DNA of 64,000 bases from Psychrobacter luti (lineage in GTDB: Bacteria > Pseudomonadota > Gammaproteobacteria > Pseudomonadales > Moraxellaceae). Below are positions 29,133-39,848 of the stretch, piece after piece. The notes below the pieces were generated by a model. It was not told the origin of the DNA. It was given only the letters and a program-made list of their open reading frames with translations, and made no database searches. The first letter of the stretch is position 1; the number at the start of each line of letters is the position of its first letter. The stretch spans positions 1 through 64,000 of the forward strand of contig NZ_JACHXL010000003.1 in assembly GCF_014192115.1 (NCBI RefSeq). Direction: 5' to 3'. The position numbers were made by a program, and so were the translations under genes.

Positions 29133-31454
29133 TCACCCAACCTCAACACTCGTCACATTCTGAAAGCCTCTTGGTAACTGCCCACCACGATTACCACGTG
29201 TGCCAGTATAATTTGCTAAATCATTAGGCTTTAGCGTCACATGGCGTTTGCCAGCGGTAATGATTAAGCTGTCTTGCTGACTGAGTGGCGTGATAGCAAG
29301 CACCTCTTCACCGTCTTTTAATTTAATCAGCTTATTACCTTTACCACGAGCCTGTTCAGGCAAATCATCAAGAGCAAATATCAATAGATATCCCGCATTG
29401 GTCACGACAGCAACATGGTCAGGCATCGCGCTTGCGCTGCTATTTTCCCCTTCGGCATTTTCGTTATTAGCATTGGCAGTCATATCCGCTGGCGCATCGA
29501 TACGCGCAACAGGTAGCAAGCGACTATCAGCTGCTAGATTGATGATGTTTTTACCTGCTTTTTGATTGCTATCAAGATTGCCAATCGTATTGATAAAACC
29601 ATAACCTGTTGAGCTGGCGAGGATGATGCGTTTATCGTCTGTACCCGTTAATAGCTGCTCAAAGCTGGCACCTGCTGGCGGCTTTAACACACTGGTTAGT
29701 GGATCGCCTTGACCACGAGCGGAGGCGAGGCTATGGGCGTCGATACTATAGCTGCGTCCAGTGCTATCGAGCACGTAGATTCTCTCGTTAGATTTAGCGC
29801 GGACGTGGGCTTGGTAGCTATCACCTGAGCGATAGGTCATGCCAGCGGCATCGACGTCATGGCCTTTGGCAGCGCGAATCCAGCCCGCTTTCGATAGGAT
29901 AGCGGTCACAGGCTCGCTTGGTACGAGGTCAGACTCTTTGAGTGCTTGCGCTTCCTCACGTTCTGCTAATTGTGATACCCGCTCATTGCCGTGTTCCTTC
30001 ATATCGGTATTGAGCTCATCAATCATTAGATTGGTCAAGCTGTCAGGGTTATCCAAGTATTCTTGAATGATAGCGCGTTCGGCAGCAAGCTCATCTTGCT
30101 CACGGCGTAGCTCAATCTCTTCTAGCTTTGCCAATTGGCGCAGACGAATATCCAAGATAGCATTGGCTTGTATCTCAGTCAGGTCATAATCTTGCATTAA
30201 CGACAGTTTTGGATCGTCTTCTTCACGAATGATACGAATGACTTCATCGATATTCAGATAAGCAATCAGCAAACCTGCAAGAATATGCAAGCGCTTATCG
30301 ATTTTATCGAGGCGATATTGCAAGCGTCGCGTGACTACTGAGCGGCGACAGACGAGCCATTCTTCGAGGATTTCTTTGAGGTTTTTGACCTGCGGTTTAC
30401 CATTAAGGCCAATCATGTTCATATTGACGCGGTAATTGCTTTCAAGATCCGTACTGGCAAACAGATGACTCATTACTCGCTGAACATCGACGCGGGTAGA
30501 TTTTAGCTCTAAGACGATACGGCAAGCATTTTCATGATCTGATTCATCATGAATATCAACAATCCACGGCAGCTTTTTATCAATCATCAGCTTAGCGATT
30601 TGTTCTTGAATCTTATTGCCTGAGACTTGATAAGGAAGCGCGTCGATGATGACGAGATTTTTCTCTTTTGGGTCAATGTGGAAAGTTGCGCGCATTTTAT
30701 AGCTGCCACGTCCGCTTTCGTACATCGCCTGCAAGTCTTTTTTACTGGTGATGATTTCAGCTGGAGTTGGCAAGTCAGGCGCTGGTATCGATTGGGTTAA
30801 TTGTTTAACCGATAACTCAGGATTTTTTAGCAAACGAATAGCCGCACGTACCACTTCATTAAGGTTATGCGGCGGGATATCGGTTGCCATACCAACGGCG
30901 ATACCTGTTGTACCATTTAATAAAATATTTGGCAGGCGGGCTGGCAGGGTAGTTGGCTCCTGCATGGTGCCATCGAAATTATCTTGCCAATCGACTGTGC
31001 CTTGTCCGAGTTCTGCAAGCAAGGTATTGGCGTAAGCAGACATTTTGGCTTCGGTATAACGCATCGCCGCGAACGACTTGGGATCATCAGGGCTACCCCA
31101 GTTACCTTGACCAGTAATCAGCGGATAGCGATAACTAAACGGCTGCGCCATCAGTACCATCGCCTCATAACAGGCACTATCACCATGTGGATGGTATTTG
31201 CCCAGCACATCACCGACCGTACGCGCAGACTTTTTCGCTTTCGCCGTCGATTTTAGTCCCAGCTCACTCATGGCATAGACGATACGGCGCTGGACAGGTT
31301 TTAGACCGTCAGCGATATTAGGCAACGCCCGATCCATGATGACGTACATGGCGTAGTTGAGATAAGCTTGTTCAGTGAATTCCGCCACGGAGCGGGTATC
31401 CATCGGTTCATTTGGGATAATGGGCGTAATGGTATTATCAATAACATCGGACAT
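29133..31454 (-). CDS. parC: DNA topoisomerase IV subunit A
   Basis: Breakage-reunion subunit of topoisomerase IV, which decatenates daughter chromosomes. The conserved start region [20 protein letters not shown], the quinolone-resistance region [13 protein letters not shown] and the catalytic tyrosine in [10 protein letters not shown] are all present. The QRDR Ser and Glu match the usual quinolone-susceptible form. The C-terminal half is the beta-propeller DNA-wrapping domain with an Asn/Ala/Ser loop near residue 690. 773 aa from the ATG at 31454; longer upstream frames encode no family sequence. parE is not adjacent in this window. Confidence 0.96.
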   Translation of the reverse strand: MSDVIDNTITPIIPNEPMDTRSVAEFTEQAYLNYAMYVIMDRALPNIADGLKPVQRRIVYAMSELGLKSTAKAKKSARTVGDVLGKYHPHGDSACYEAMVLMAQPFSYRYPLITGQGNWGSPDDPKSFAAMRYTEAKMSAYANTLLAELGQGTVDWQDNFDGTMQEPTTLPARLPNILLNGTTGIAVGMATDIPPHNLNEVVRAAIRLLKNPELSVKQLTQSIPAPDLPTPAEIITSKKDLQAMYESGRGSYKMRATFHIDPKEKNLVIIDALPYQVSGNKIQEQIAKLMIDKKLPWIVDIHDESDHENACRIVLELKSTRVDVQRVMSHLFASTDLESNYRVNMNMIGLNGKPQVKNLKEILEEWLVCRRSVVTRRLQYRLDKIDKRLHILAGLLIAYLNIDEVIRIIREEDDPKLSLMQDYDLTEIQANAILDIRLRQLAKLEEIELRREQDELAAERAIIQEYLDNPDSLTNLMIDELNTDMKEHGNERVSQLAEREEAQALKESDLVPSEPVTAILSKAGWIRAAKGHDVDAAGMTYRSGDSYQAHVRAKSNERIYVLDSTGRSYSIDAHSLASARGQGDPLTSVLKPPAGASFEQLLTGTDDKRIILASSTGYGFINTIGNLDSNQKAGKNIINLAADSRLLPVARIDAPADMTANANNENAEGENSSASAMPDHVAVVTNAGYLLIFALDDLPEQARGKGNKLIKLKDGEEVLAITPLSQQDSLIITAGKRHVTLKPNDLANYTGTRGNRGGQLPRGFQNVTSVEVG

Positions 31455-31802
31455 AAAATAGGTTTCACTTATCAGTTTTAATAGGTATAAATAATTGGTG
31501 CAAGCATGCAAATAGGATAGTGCTATCGTAAAGGATATTGGCAAAATTAAAAAGGTATAAGTCAGAATAGACGACAGGTCGTGACGTGCTAGATATAGGT
31601 GACGATTGCGCCTTGGCTAATAGCTTTTACAAAATAAGATAAGTATAGTGAGTTAGACGCATATTGTTTGCTTTTTTACTAAGCGCCTGTTTTATAGGCT
31701 TCTATTCAATAGTGCTCAGCAATAATTATTATAAAGGCTTTAACACGGAACCGTTATCATCGAAATGTCTATCCAAGCCGTCTATCATATGGAGTAGCTA
31801 TT
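31455..31802. other. Divergent intergenic region, parC / VWA lipoprotein
   Basis: About 350 bases between divergent starts. A GGAG ribosome site for the right-hand gene lies at 31791-31794. No other element was recognised; promoters for both genes are presumed. Confidence 0.45.
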
Positions 31803-33623
31803 ATGTCATCGTCATCTATATCACCTGCCTATCTATCACAAACGCATGCTCACTCTTTAACCAAAAATGTCCTATTGGTCAGTGTTGTCGCCAGCATGAT
31901 GGGACTGACGGCATGTAGCTCATCGCAAGTGCATCAGCCGATGGCTGAGACAACTCATAGTACGGTCAGTCAAGATACCGTAAAGCAATCAGATAATCAA
32001 AAATCTATGTCGCCTATTGTAGCAGTCGCTGAATCGAAGATGGCAATGCCAAGTGTTGTCTTAGCTGACAGTGCTATGAGCGCTACCAATAGCATCATGA
32101 CACGTTCTGCGCCGCAATGGAGTGTGCGTCCGTTATCTGGCATAACTGTACAGCCGGCAGTACGTGATAATTATCAAAAAAACGATGCCAATCCGGTACA
32201 CCGCACCACTGAGATGGCGGTTGCCACTCTGTCCATCGATACCGATACTGGCAGCTATGCCAATGTGCGCCGCTATCTTAATGAGGGGCAGCTGCCACCT
32301 GTCGATGCCGTGCGCGTAGAGGAGTTGATTAACTATTTTAATTATCAATTTGACGATGGCAAACGTATCGCCAACGCACCGTTTGTGGTCGCAACGGAGG
32401 TGGTTGATTCGCCGTGGGATAAAGCCGATCAAGATAATAAAATCGTCAAAGTTGGGATTAAGGCCGTTGAGAATAGCTGGTCTAATAAAACTGCCAATCA
32501 AGCCATGCCACCCGCCAACTTGGTGTTTTTGGTCGATGTGTCAGGCTCTATGTCATCACGCGATAAGTTACCACTGGCGCAATCGTCATTGAAGTTACTC
32601 ACCGAGCAAATGCGTGCCCAAGACAGTATTAGTATTGTTACTTATTCGGGCACTACCAGTGTGGCGTTGCCTGCGACCAATGGTGACCAAAAAGCAAAAA
32701 TACTGGCTGCGATAGAAAGCTTGAATGCCGCTGGGTCGACCAATGGCGAAGATGCCTTAAAGCTGGCTTATAGACAAGCAGAACAAGGCATGAAAAAGAA
32801 CGGCATCAATCGCATTATGATGCTGACCGATGGCGATTTTAATGTCGGTATCAGTGATGTTGATGACATGCTAGAGTTGGTCAAAGCCAATCGTGATCGC
32901 GGTATTTCCTTGTCGACCGTCGGTTTTGGTCGTGGTAATCTCAACGACCATATGATGGAGCAGATGGCAGACAACGGCAATGGTAACTATAGCTATATCG
33001 ACAGTTTGACTGAGGCCAAAAAAGTCTTTAGCGATGAGCTAGCGGCGACCTTTAATACCGTGGCCAAAGACGTCAAGGTACAGGTGGAATTTAATCCAAA
33101 TGTGATCAGCGAATGGCGTTTGATTGGCTATGAAAACCGCGTCCTTAATGAGCAAGATTTTAATAATGATAAAATCGATGCCGGCGAGCTGGGGGCAGGT
33201 AAGGCAGTCATCGCGCTGTTTGAAGTAACTCCAACTGGCAAAAAAGGGTTATATAGCGACCGCCGTTATAATGATAATGAGCCAAAGAAGACTGCTAGTG
33301 GTAAAAAAGCCAACGAGCTAGGCTATCTAAATATTCGCTATAAAGCGCCTACGGGCGGTAGCTCTAAATTGATTAAGCAACCGATTAACAATGTTAGTCG
33401 ACCTTTAGACAAAGCCAGTATCGATACCCAATTTGCCATCGCCGTCGCAGGGTTTGGTCAACGTTTAAGCCAAAGCGATTATATTAATGACTGGCAATAT
33501 AGCCATAGCACCAAACTTGCGACCAGTACTCTGGCTCAAAAACCAGATAGCGATAAGGATGGTATGCGCCGTAACTTTGTGACCCTAACGGAGCTTGCTG
33601 CTGCTCTTGACAGTAAACGTTAA
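31803..33623 (+). CDS. von Willebrand factor A domain lipoprotein (YfbK-like)
   Basis: 606 aa. The signal peptide ends in a lipobox with Cys38 (LTAC). A family N-terminal domain (about 130-220, with VRVEELINYFNY) precedes the VWA domain, whose metal-binding MIDAS begins with VDVSGSMSS near residue 246 and includes the MLTDGDFNVG segment near 340. A C-terminal YfbK/DUF3520-type domain follows. These proteins face the periplasm and are thought to bind partners through a divalent metal; the function is unknown. GGAG lies eight bases before the ATG. A single-gene unit. Confidence 0.85.
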   Translation: MSSSSISPAYLSQTHAHSLTKNVLLVSVVASMMGLTACSSSQVHQPMAETTHSTVSQDTVKQSDNQKSMSPIVAVAESKMAMPSVVLADSAMSATNSIMTRSAPQWSVRPLSGITVQPAVRDNYQKNDANPVHRTTEMAVATLSIDTDTGSYANVRRYLNEGQLPPVDAVRVEELINYFNYQFDDGKRIANAPFVVATEVVDSPWDKADQDNKIVKVGIKAVENSWSNKTANQAMPPANLVFLVDVSGSMSSRDKLPLAQSSLKLLTEQMRAQDSISIVTYSGTTSVALPATNGDQKAKILAAIESLNAAGSTNGEDALKLAYRQAEQGMKKNGINRIMMLTDGDFNVGISDVDDMLELVKANRDRGISLSTVGFGRGNLNDHMMEQMADNGNGNYSYIDSLTEAKKVFSDELAATFNTVAKDVKVQVEFNPNVISEWRLIGYENRVLNEQDFNNDKIDAGELGAGKAVIALFEVTPTGKKGLYSDRRYNDNEPKKTASGKKANELGYLNIRYKAPTGGSSKLIKQPINNVSRPLDKASIDTQFAIAVAGFGQRLSQSDYINDWQYSHSTKLATSTLAQKPDSDKDGMRRNFVTLTELAAALDSKR

Positions 33624-33997
33624 GAAAAGGGTAAGGTAAGGTTGTTTTTATTAACAATAAAACATTGTTCGGTAATAAATAATTAGTAACAATCCGTGAT
33701 ATGGTCGGTCAGTAATATTTAAGTATTTGATAATAATATAATTAATGGTCGTCAAGTAAGTTTAAGAACTCAGGTAGCAATCTTTTATATTGAGTAGTTT
33801 GTATAAAGTGTGTATGTTAATCAACAAAGGGCTATTTATCGCTATATTGTTGACTCATTGCCAGACCTTTATATCGTCAGCCGCCAGCCATCATGGTTAT
33901 GTGGATGGTTAGCTTGAACGATGAGGTTTGGTATGTTTATCACTCTGTGGTAGAGATGGGTTAATAGCAGCACACTATTACTAGGAGCAGTAAGATT
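33624..33997. other. Intergenic region upstream of the first acyl-CoA synthetase gene
   Basis: About 370 AT-rich bases. A weak AT-rich inverted repeat near 33643-33668 may end the VWA transcript. The AGGAG ribosome site of the next gene is at its right end. No gene or RNA was recognised. Confidence 0.4.
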
Positions 33998-35725
33998 ATG
34001 GAAAATCAAGGTAACTTAATTCGTCGTAATGACAAAGCGTGGCTCAAAACTTACGAAAAGCTTGGCATACAGTATGAGATTGATATGCCTCCCGCCAATA
34101 CCTCTTTAATCGATATATTTGAACAGAATTTTGTTAAACATGCTGGTCGTACCGCCTTTGTGTGCATGGATGTAAAACTTTCGTATGAAGAATTAGACCT
34201 TTATAGCAAACAGATTGCCGCGTATTTACAGTCGCTCGGACTGAAAAAAGGCGATAAAGTAGGGGTGATGATGCCCAATATCTTGCAGCTACCGGTTGCC
34301 GTATTAGGTGTCCTACGTGCTGGCATGACCTTGGTTAACGTCAATCCACTTTATACTACCAAAGAGCTTCAGCACCAGTTGGAAGATTCTGAGACCAAAG
34401 TGCTGTTTATCTTAGAGAACTTTGCCAAAACTTATGAAGATATTGGTAAAGATTTGGTTGATCATGTGGTGGTGACGTCGATGGGTGATTTAATGAGCCC
34501 ATTAAAAGGTTTTATCGTCAATGCTGTCGTGCGTCATGTTAAAAAACTGGTGCCTCATTACACACTTAAAAAGAGCGTCAACTTTAAAAAAGCACTCAAT
34601 AAATTATCGGCTAAAAAGTATAAACGTCCAACCAATATCGGACTTGAGGATGTGGCAGTACTACAGTATACCGGTGGTACCACAGGTGTGGCCAAGGGCG
34701 CGATGCTCACACACGGTAACTTGGTCGCGAACTTAATTCAGTGTGATACGTATCTTGGCGATGCTTTTGATAAGTTTGAAGGTCAGGCTGAGCAAGCAGT
34801 TATCATGACCGCCTTGCCGCTATATCATATCTTCTCATTCACGGTTTGTGGTATGTTCGGCTTGTATCGCGGCTGTATCGGACTATTGGTGCCAAACCCA
34901 CGTGATGGCGCAAGCTTAATCAAAGCTTATAAAGATTATCCACCGGCGTTTTTCCCAGCAGTAAACACGCTATTTAATGCGCTCGCTAATAGTGAGGCAT
35001 TTAAAGCGTTAGACCATAGTAAGCTTGAGATGTCTATGGGCGGTGGTATGGCAGTATTAAAAGATACGGCGACTAAGTGGGAAAAAATAACCGGCAACAT
35101 CATTGTGCAAGGTTATGGTTTGTCAGAAACCTCTCCCGTTGCTTCAGCAAACCCGCAAGGTACTGGTGAGTTCTCAGGTAATATCGGTCTACCGATGCCT
35201 GGCACGGACATGGCTATCTTGGATGAAGAGGGTAATGAAGTCGCTCTTGGCGAGCGCGGTGAAATCTGTGTACGTGGTCCGCAGGTAATGAAAGGCTATT
35301 GGAAGCGCGAAGATGCGACATCTGAAGTCATGACGTCTGACGGTTATTTCCGTACCGGTGATATCGGCGTGATGGATGAAGAAGGCTACTTTAAGATCGT
35401 TGATCGTAAAAAGAATATGATTCTGGTATCAGGATTTAACGTTTATCCAAATGAAGTGGAAGATGTTATGTCAGCTCATCCAAAGATTTTGGAATGCGGT
35501 GTCATCGGTGTCGATGATGAAAAGAGCGGGGAAGTACCGAAGATTTATGTCGTGCGCAGTGATGACAGCTTGACTAAGGAAGAAGTGCTTGCTTATAGCA
35601 AAGAACATCTTACTGGCTATAAGCGTCCTCGCTATGTTGAATTCATCGATGAGTTACCAAAATCTAACGTCGGTAAGATTTTACACAAGGACTTACGCAC
35701 TTTAGAAGAGAAGAATCACGGATAA
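33998..35725 (+). CDS. fadD: Long-chain fatty acid-CoA ligase, copy 1
   Basis: Activates fatty acids to acyl-CoA with ATP at the inner membrane, feeding beta-oxidation and lipid synthesis. ANL-superfamily motifs are visible: YTGGTTGVAKGA (P-loop-like, near residue 226), YGLSETSP (near 370), the YFRTGDIG motif (near 448) and the hinge DRKKNMILVSGFNVYP. The C-terminal catalytic Lys is in PKSNVGKILHK. 575 aa, normal. AGGAG precedes the ATG. A clear paralogue follows 552 bases downstream in the same direction. Confidence 0.93.
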   Translation: MENQGNLIRRNDKAWLKTYEKLGIQYEIDMPPANTSLIDIFEQNFVKHAGRTAFVCMDVKLSYEELDLYSKQIAAYLQSLGLKKGDKVGVMMPNILQLPVAVLGVLRAGMTLVNVNPLYTTKELQHQLEDSETKVLFILENFAKTYEDIGKDLVDHVVVTSMGDLMSPLKGFIVNAVVRHVKKLVPHYTLKKSVNFKKALNKLSAKKYKRPTNIGLEDVAVLQYTGGTTGVAKGAMLTHGNLVANLIQCDTYLGDAFDKFEGQAEQAVIMTALPLYHIFSFTVCGMFGLYRGCIGLLVPNPRDGASLIKAYKDYPPAFFPAVNTLFNALANSEAFKALDHSKLEMSMGGGMAVLKDTATKWEKITGNIIVQGYGLSETSPVASANPQGTGEFSGNIGLPMPGTDMAILDEEGNEVALGERGEICVRGPQVMKGYWKREDATSEVMTSDGYFRTGDIGVMDEEGYFKIVDRKKNMILVSGFNVYPNEVEDVMSAHPKILECGVIGVDDEKSGEVPKIYVVRSDDSLTKEEVLAYSKEHLTGYKRPRYVEFIDELPKSNVGKILHKDLRTLEEKNHG

Positions 35726-36277
35726 AGGGTTTCTTACCGAGGATCCTGTTTTCTAGTCACATTTATTACGCTTAATGCATGATAAATAGGGTTGAAAACA
35801 CCCAGATATTCGATGATTTAATAGTGAAAGATGATAAGGTCGTTTGTATAAGACCTTATCATTTTTTTTATTTTTCTATGATGATTTGGCAGTACTCATA
35901 GAGAATGGCGAGCAAAACTGCTATAGTTCCTGCCGATTATATTTTTGTATTTCACGATAAAAGTGCATGCTTAAGTGCTTAACACTGTTATAAAAGCATC
36001 GACAATGCTGGCTATTTTGATAATAGTTTTTTGCGTTAATGCGTTTACAACTGGTGATACAATAGCTTTTATGCATTTGCATTATAGTGAGAGTAAACTT
36101 AGGCATCAGCTTAAAGATTTTGATGTAAAAAAGTTTGTGAATAGCAATTGCGCTCAGAGCTTAGGTCATGAGCAGTTATTTATTCACAAGTTTTTGATTT
36201 TATCAATACGTGGTTGGCGACCACGGTAAGGGCAGCACATATACTCTATATTTTAACAGCAACACTTAGGGACGATT
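35726..36277. other. Intergenic region between the two fadD copies
   Basis: Holds the terminator at 35830-35870 and the presumed promoter of the second copy. An 84-codon GTG-started frame at 35975-36229 has no ribosome site or recognisable family and was not called. Confidence 0.5.
35830..35870 (+). terminator. Intrinsic terminator after the first fadD copy
   Basis: ATGATAAGGTC (35831-35841) pairs with GACCTTATCAT (35852-35862), followed by a T-run. It separates the two acyl-CoA synthetase genes into independent transcripts. Confidence 0.8.
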
Positions 36278-38059
36278 ATGACGGACAGTATCAATAAAGA
36301 AACCACCAACCATAACGCTACGGGTAACGCTCAATCAATGATTGAAAATGCATTTCCTACCATGCCGATGATAGATAGCGACAGTCCGTGGCTGAGCTCT
36401 TATGAGCGCTATGGCATCGCGCCGTCCATCGATATGCCAGATGACAGTACGTCTTTACTTGAAGTGTTCGAGCGTAACTTTAGTCGTTATGGGCAAAAAC
36501 CTGCGTATATTTGCATGGGCTCCTCTATTACCTATAAGCAATTAGACTTATACAGTCGTCAAATTGCCAGCTACTTACAATCGTTAGGATTGGTAAAGGG
36601 TGATAAAATTGGGGTAATGATGCCCAATATCTTGCAGTATCCAGTGGTGGCGTTAGGTATCATACGCGCCGGTATGGTACTGGTTAATGTTAACCCTTTA
36701 TATACCAGTCGTGAGTTATCGCATCAGCTACATGATAGTGGTACGAAAGCCTTATTTATCGTTGAGAATTTTGCGAAAACTTATCAAGATGCGGAAGATA
36801 AGGGTCAGGTTAAGCATGTCGTCGTTTGTAAAGTTGGCGACATGCTAGGCACGCTCAAAGGGCCGGTAGTCAACCTGGTCGCGCGCCATATCAAAAAGAT
36901 GATTCCAGCTTATCGTCTGCCAGAAAGCACCAGCTTTAAGCATGCGTTAAATGCGGTTTCAGCCAGCAAATATAAGCGTCCAGATTTAAATTTAAGCGAT
37001 GTGGCATTGTTGCAATATACTGGCGGTACCACTGGTGTTGCCAAAGGCGCAATGCTCTCGCATGGTAACTTAGTTGCCAATATGCTACAGATTAGTGCGC
37101 TCATGGATAGCGCTTTCGAAGATGATATCGACGCTACGGATGTTCTTTTGACCGCACTACCGCTATACCATGTGTTCTCGTTTATGGTTTGTGGGATGTA
37201 TAGCATGTACCAAGGTTGTGCAGGCTTGCTCATCCCGAACCCACGTGATTTGGATGGTCTTATTAAAGAGATGGGCAAATATAAACCTGCCTACATCCCT
37301 GCGGTAAATACCTTGTTTAACGGTTTGGTGCATAAAGAAGGCTTTGCTGACCTAGATTTTTCTAACCTAAAAGCATCTATTGGCGGCGGTATGTCAGTTT
37401 TGCCAAGCGTGGCAAAAGAGTGGCATAAAATCACTGGTCTGCCTATCGTTGAAGGCTATGGTTTGTCTGAGACCTCGCCAGTGGTTGCCTTTAACCCGAT
37501 GACCATCGCTGAATTTACCGGTAAAATTGGTATTCCTGCCTCTAGCACTGACGTAATTTTGATTGATGAAGAGGATAATGAAGTCGCACTAGGCGATCGC
37601 GGTGAAATTTGTGTCAAAGGTCCGCAAGTGATGATTGGTTATCAAAATCGCCCTGAAGAAACTGCTGAAGCCTTTACGGCCAGTGGTCACCTCAAAACAG
37701 GTGACATCGGTATTATGGACGAGAAAGGTTTTATCAAAATTGTCGATCGCAAAAAAGATATGATTTTGGTTTCTGGTTTTAACGTGTATCCAAATGAAAT
37801 CGAAGAAGCCATGAGCGAACATCCTGCTGTGTTAGAATGCGGCGCTATTGGCATTCCGAATGACCAGCGCGGTGAAGATCCAAAGCTGTTTGTGGTCAAA
37901 AAGGGTGATGTGACCGAGCAAGAGCTGCTTGATTTTGGCAGAAAGCAATTGACTGGCTATAAACGTCCTCGTCATATCCAGTTCGTTGATGAATTACCAA
38001 AATCAAACGTCGGTAAAATCCTACGTAAAGAATTGCGTAAGATGGAAGGTTTAGAATAA
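36278..38059 (+). CDS. fadD: Long-chain fatty acid-CoA ligase, copy 2
   Basis: Paralogue of the preceding gene with the same ANL motifs (YTGGTTGVAKGA near residue 248, YGLSETSP near 396, the catalytic Lys in PKSNVGKILRK at the end). It differs by an N-terminal extension of about 25 residues rich in Asn and Thr. 593 aa. The pair may have different chain-length preferences or regulation; that is inference. A ribosome site AGGGA precedes the ATG. Confidence 0.93.
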   Translation: MTDSINKETTNHNATGNAQSMIENAFPTMPMIDSDSPWLSSYERYGIAPSIDMPDDSTSLLEVFERNFSRYGQKPAYICMGSSITYKQLDLYSRQIASYLQSLGLVKGDKIGVMMPNILQYPVVALGIIRAGMVLVNVNPLYTSRELSHQLHDSGTKALFIVENFAKTYQDAEDKGQVKHVVVCKVGDMLGTLKGPVVNLVARHIKKMIPAYRLPESTSFKHALNAVSASKYKRPDLNLSDVALLQYTGGTTGVAKGAMLSHGNLVANMLQISALMDSAFEDDIDATDVLLTALPLYHVFSFMVCGMYSMYQGCAGLLIPNPRDLDGLIKEMGKYKPAYIPAVNTLFNGLVHKEGFADLDFSNLKASIGGGMSVLPSVAKEWHKITGLPIVEGYGLSETSPVVAFNPMTIAEFTGKIGIPASSTDVILIDEEDNEVALGDRGEICVKGPQVMIGYQNRPEETAEAFTASGHLKTGDIGIMDEKGFIKIVDRKKDMILVSGFNVYPNEIEEAMSEHPAVLECGAIGIPNDQRGEDPKLFVVKKGDVTEQELLDFGRKQLTGYKRPRHIQFVDELPKSNVGKILRKELRKMEGLE

Positions 38060-38084
38060 AGTTAACGCTAAATCTTACTAAAGT

Positions 38085-38125
38085 AGCGGCGTAATAGCTT
38101 GAGCGAATCTTGCTATTGCGCCGCT
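38085..38125 (+). terminator. GC-rich hairpin after the second fadD copy
   Basis: A 14-bp stem (38085-38098 with 38112-38125, one G-T wobble) and a 13-base loop lie 25 bases past the stop. No T-run follows, so it may stabilise the mRNA end or act in Rho-dependent termination rather than as an intrinsic terminator. Confidence 0.45.
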
Positions 38126-38249
38126 GTCACGTTAGGATATTGTCATATTGATGTCTGCTAGCATATCCGTTGACGTAACGACTAATCTCTTATTTTATAA
38201 CTCTATATAAAGATAACTCCGCTTTTACAACACCGTACTAGGAAAATTT

Positions 38250-38966
38250 ATGCGTATTGACAACCGTGAGCTTAACCAACTTCGCTCAATCAGCTTTGAG
38301 CGCCATTACACTAAGCATGCCGAAGGGTCAGTATTGGTCAGTTTTGGCGATACCAAAGTATTATGTACCGCGAGCGTTGAGTCAGGCGTACCGCGCTGGC
38401 TCAAAGGTAAAGGTAAAGGCTGGATTACAGCGGAATACGGTATGTTGCCACGCGCGACCAATACCCGTAATCAACGTGAAGCGGCACGCGGCAAACAGTC
38501 GGGTCGTACGCAAGAAATTCAGCGCTTAATTGGTCGTAGTTTACGGGCGATGATTGATTTAAGTAAGCTTGGTGAAAACACTATTTATCTAGATTGCGAT
38601 GTATTGCAAGCAGATGGCGGCACGCGTACTGCTAGTGTGACGGGTGCCGCTATTGCGCTTATCGATGCGTTAGAAAGCCTACAAAAAACCAAAAAACTGA
38701 AAGCTGATCCATTAATTGGTTTGGTAGCTGCAGTGTCTGTTGGTATGAAAGATGGCGAAGCGTATCTCGATTTGAACTACGAAGAAGACGCCAGCTGTGA
38801 TACAGATTTAAATGTGGTCATGACTCAAAAAGGCGAATTTATCGAGCTGCAAGGTACGGCAGAAGAGAAGCCATTTACCCGTGCCCAGGCAGACGATATG
38901 CTGATTCTTGCTGAAAAAGGCATCGCTGAGCTGATTGCTATGCAAAAAACAGCCCTAGGCTGGTAA
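38250..38966 (+). CDS. rph: Ribonuclease PH
   Basis: Phosphorolytic 3'-5' exoribonuclease that trims tRNA 3' ends. It begins [18 protein letters not shown], then [18 protein letters not shown] and [15 protein letters not shown], and the [11 protein letters not shown] phosphate-binding region near residue 123, all diagnostic. 238 aa, exactly typical. AGGAAA lies upstream of the ATG. Possibly co-transcribed with the following membrane protein gene. Confidence 0.96.
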   Translation: MRIDNRELNQLRSISFERHYTKHAEGSVLVSFGDTKVLCTASVESGVPRWLKGKGKGWITAEYGMLPRATNTRNQREAARGKQSGRTQEIQRLIGRSLRAMIDLSKLGENTIYLDCDVLQADGGTRTASVTGAAIALIDALESLQKTKKLKADPLIGLVAAVSVGMKDGEAYLDLNYEEDASCDTDLNVVMTQKGEFIELQGTAEEKPFTRAQADDMLILAEKGIAELIAMQKTALGW

Positions 38967-39038
38967 ATCTCTAAACGTTCTTTTATGACTTTTTATTTAA
39001 ACTTTTAACCATTCACTGCTTTTGAACAGGTAACATGC

Positions 39039-39530
39039 ATGCTAAAGCTGACTGATGACGGCGCCAAAATCACCTTACAAGGTCAGTCGCCAGCGGCTGA
39101 CAATGGGCTATTTTGGTTTGGCTCCGCATTACTGGTTGGGGCAGTGGCGGTTGCTTTGGCAATGAGTCTGCTGCCGGAGCGCTTGGCTATTGGTGCTTTG
39201 GCACTGCTTATTGTTGGTAGTTTTATTTTTAATCGGCAACGTCTGAAACACAAACAAGCCATGAGCGGTATTATTAGTAGCGGCGTATTGTGGGTACGTG
39301 ATGGTGAGCTGGTGCATGATAATCAAGGCAAACGTGAGCATATTCATTTGACCGATGGCGATAAAATTACCCTGATTGGTGAACAGCTACAGATTGTCGA
39401 TTGTGATGATATTCGTAAATACCTAATTGGCGGTTTTGATAATATCCAAGAAGCAAACGCGGCCAAAGCCATTCTACAAGGGCAACCGCTGACCAAACGC
39501 CATGCCAATATCAAAATGAGCAACGATTAA
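39039..39530 (+). CDS. Hypothetical membrane protein, two TM segments
   Basis: 163 aa. Two adjacent hydrophobic segments at about residues 25-43 and 48-65, then a soluble C-terminal domain of about 90 residues with alternating beta-like hydrophobics. No known family recognised. It lies 72 bases after rph on the same strand and ends just before a long AT-rich hairpin. Confidence 0.6.
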   Translation: MLKLTDDGAKITLQGQSPAADNGLFWFGSALLVGAVAVALAMSLLPERLAIGALALLIVGSFIFNRQRLKHKQAMSGIISSGVLWVRDGELVHDNQGKREHIHLTDGDKITLIGEQLQIVDCDDIRKYLIGGFDNIQEANAAKAILQGQPLTKRHANIKMSND

Positions 39531-39848
39531 ATTGTTGCTTGGTTTTAATGTTTGAATGTTATTTCTATAAATAACATTCAAATTTATCGCTGATTATCCT
39601 TCCTATATCCTCGTATCCATTTCTAAAACTCTTATCTCGTTTTACCGTTTATCCTTAATATCATACCTTTTATCGCTTATTTTAAAGCAATAAGACTTGC
39701 AGATTCCTGTGCAAATGGTTTATAAGTAGGATTGAAAAATCTTATCTTACTTATCGTTAATACGCTTATTGATACTGAGCATTGATAGCAGTTTATGAAT
39801 ATTAAATTGAATCGGCTATATCAATAATATGTTGACAAGGAGTTAGTC
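39531..39848. other. Intergenic region before the NlpC/P60-like gene
   Basis: Contains the AT-rich hairpin at 39551-39587 and otherwise AT-rich sequence with the presumed promoter of the next gene. No further element was seen. Confidence 0.4.
39551..39587 (+). terminator. AT-rich 14-bp hairpin, probable terminator
   Basis: A perfect 14-bp stem (39551-39564 with 39569-39582) and loop CTAT lie 21 bases after the membrane protein stop, followed by TTTATC. The stem is AT-rich but long; termination is likely though not certain. Confidence 0.6.

Noticed and set aside
31230-31290. Quinolone-resistance mutation in parC
   Set aside because: The QRDR Ser and Glu positions carry the usual susceptible-type residues.
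31664-31918. Frame overlapping the start of the VWA lipoprotein gene
   Set aside because: Out of frame with the lipoprotein, whose signal peptide, lipobox and GGAG site are clear.
35975-36229. 84-codon plus-strand frame between the fadD copies
   Set aside because: GTG start, no ribosome site, no recognisable family, and it overlaps the likely promoter region of the second fadD copy.
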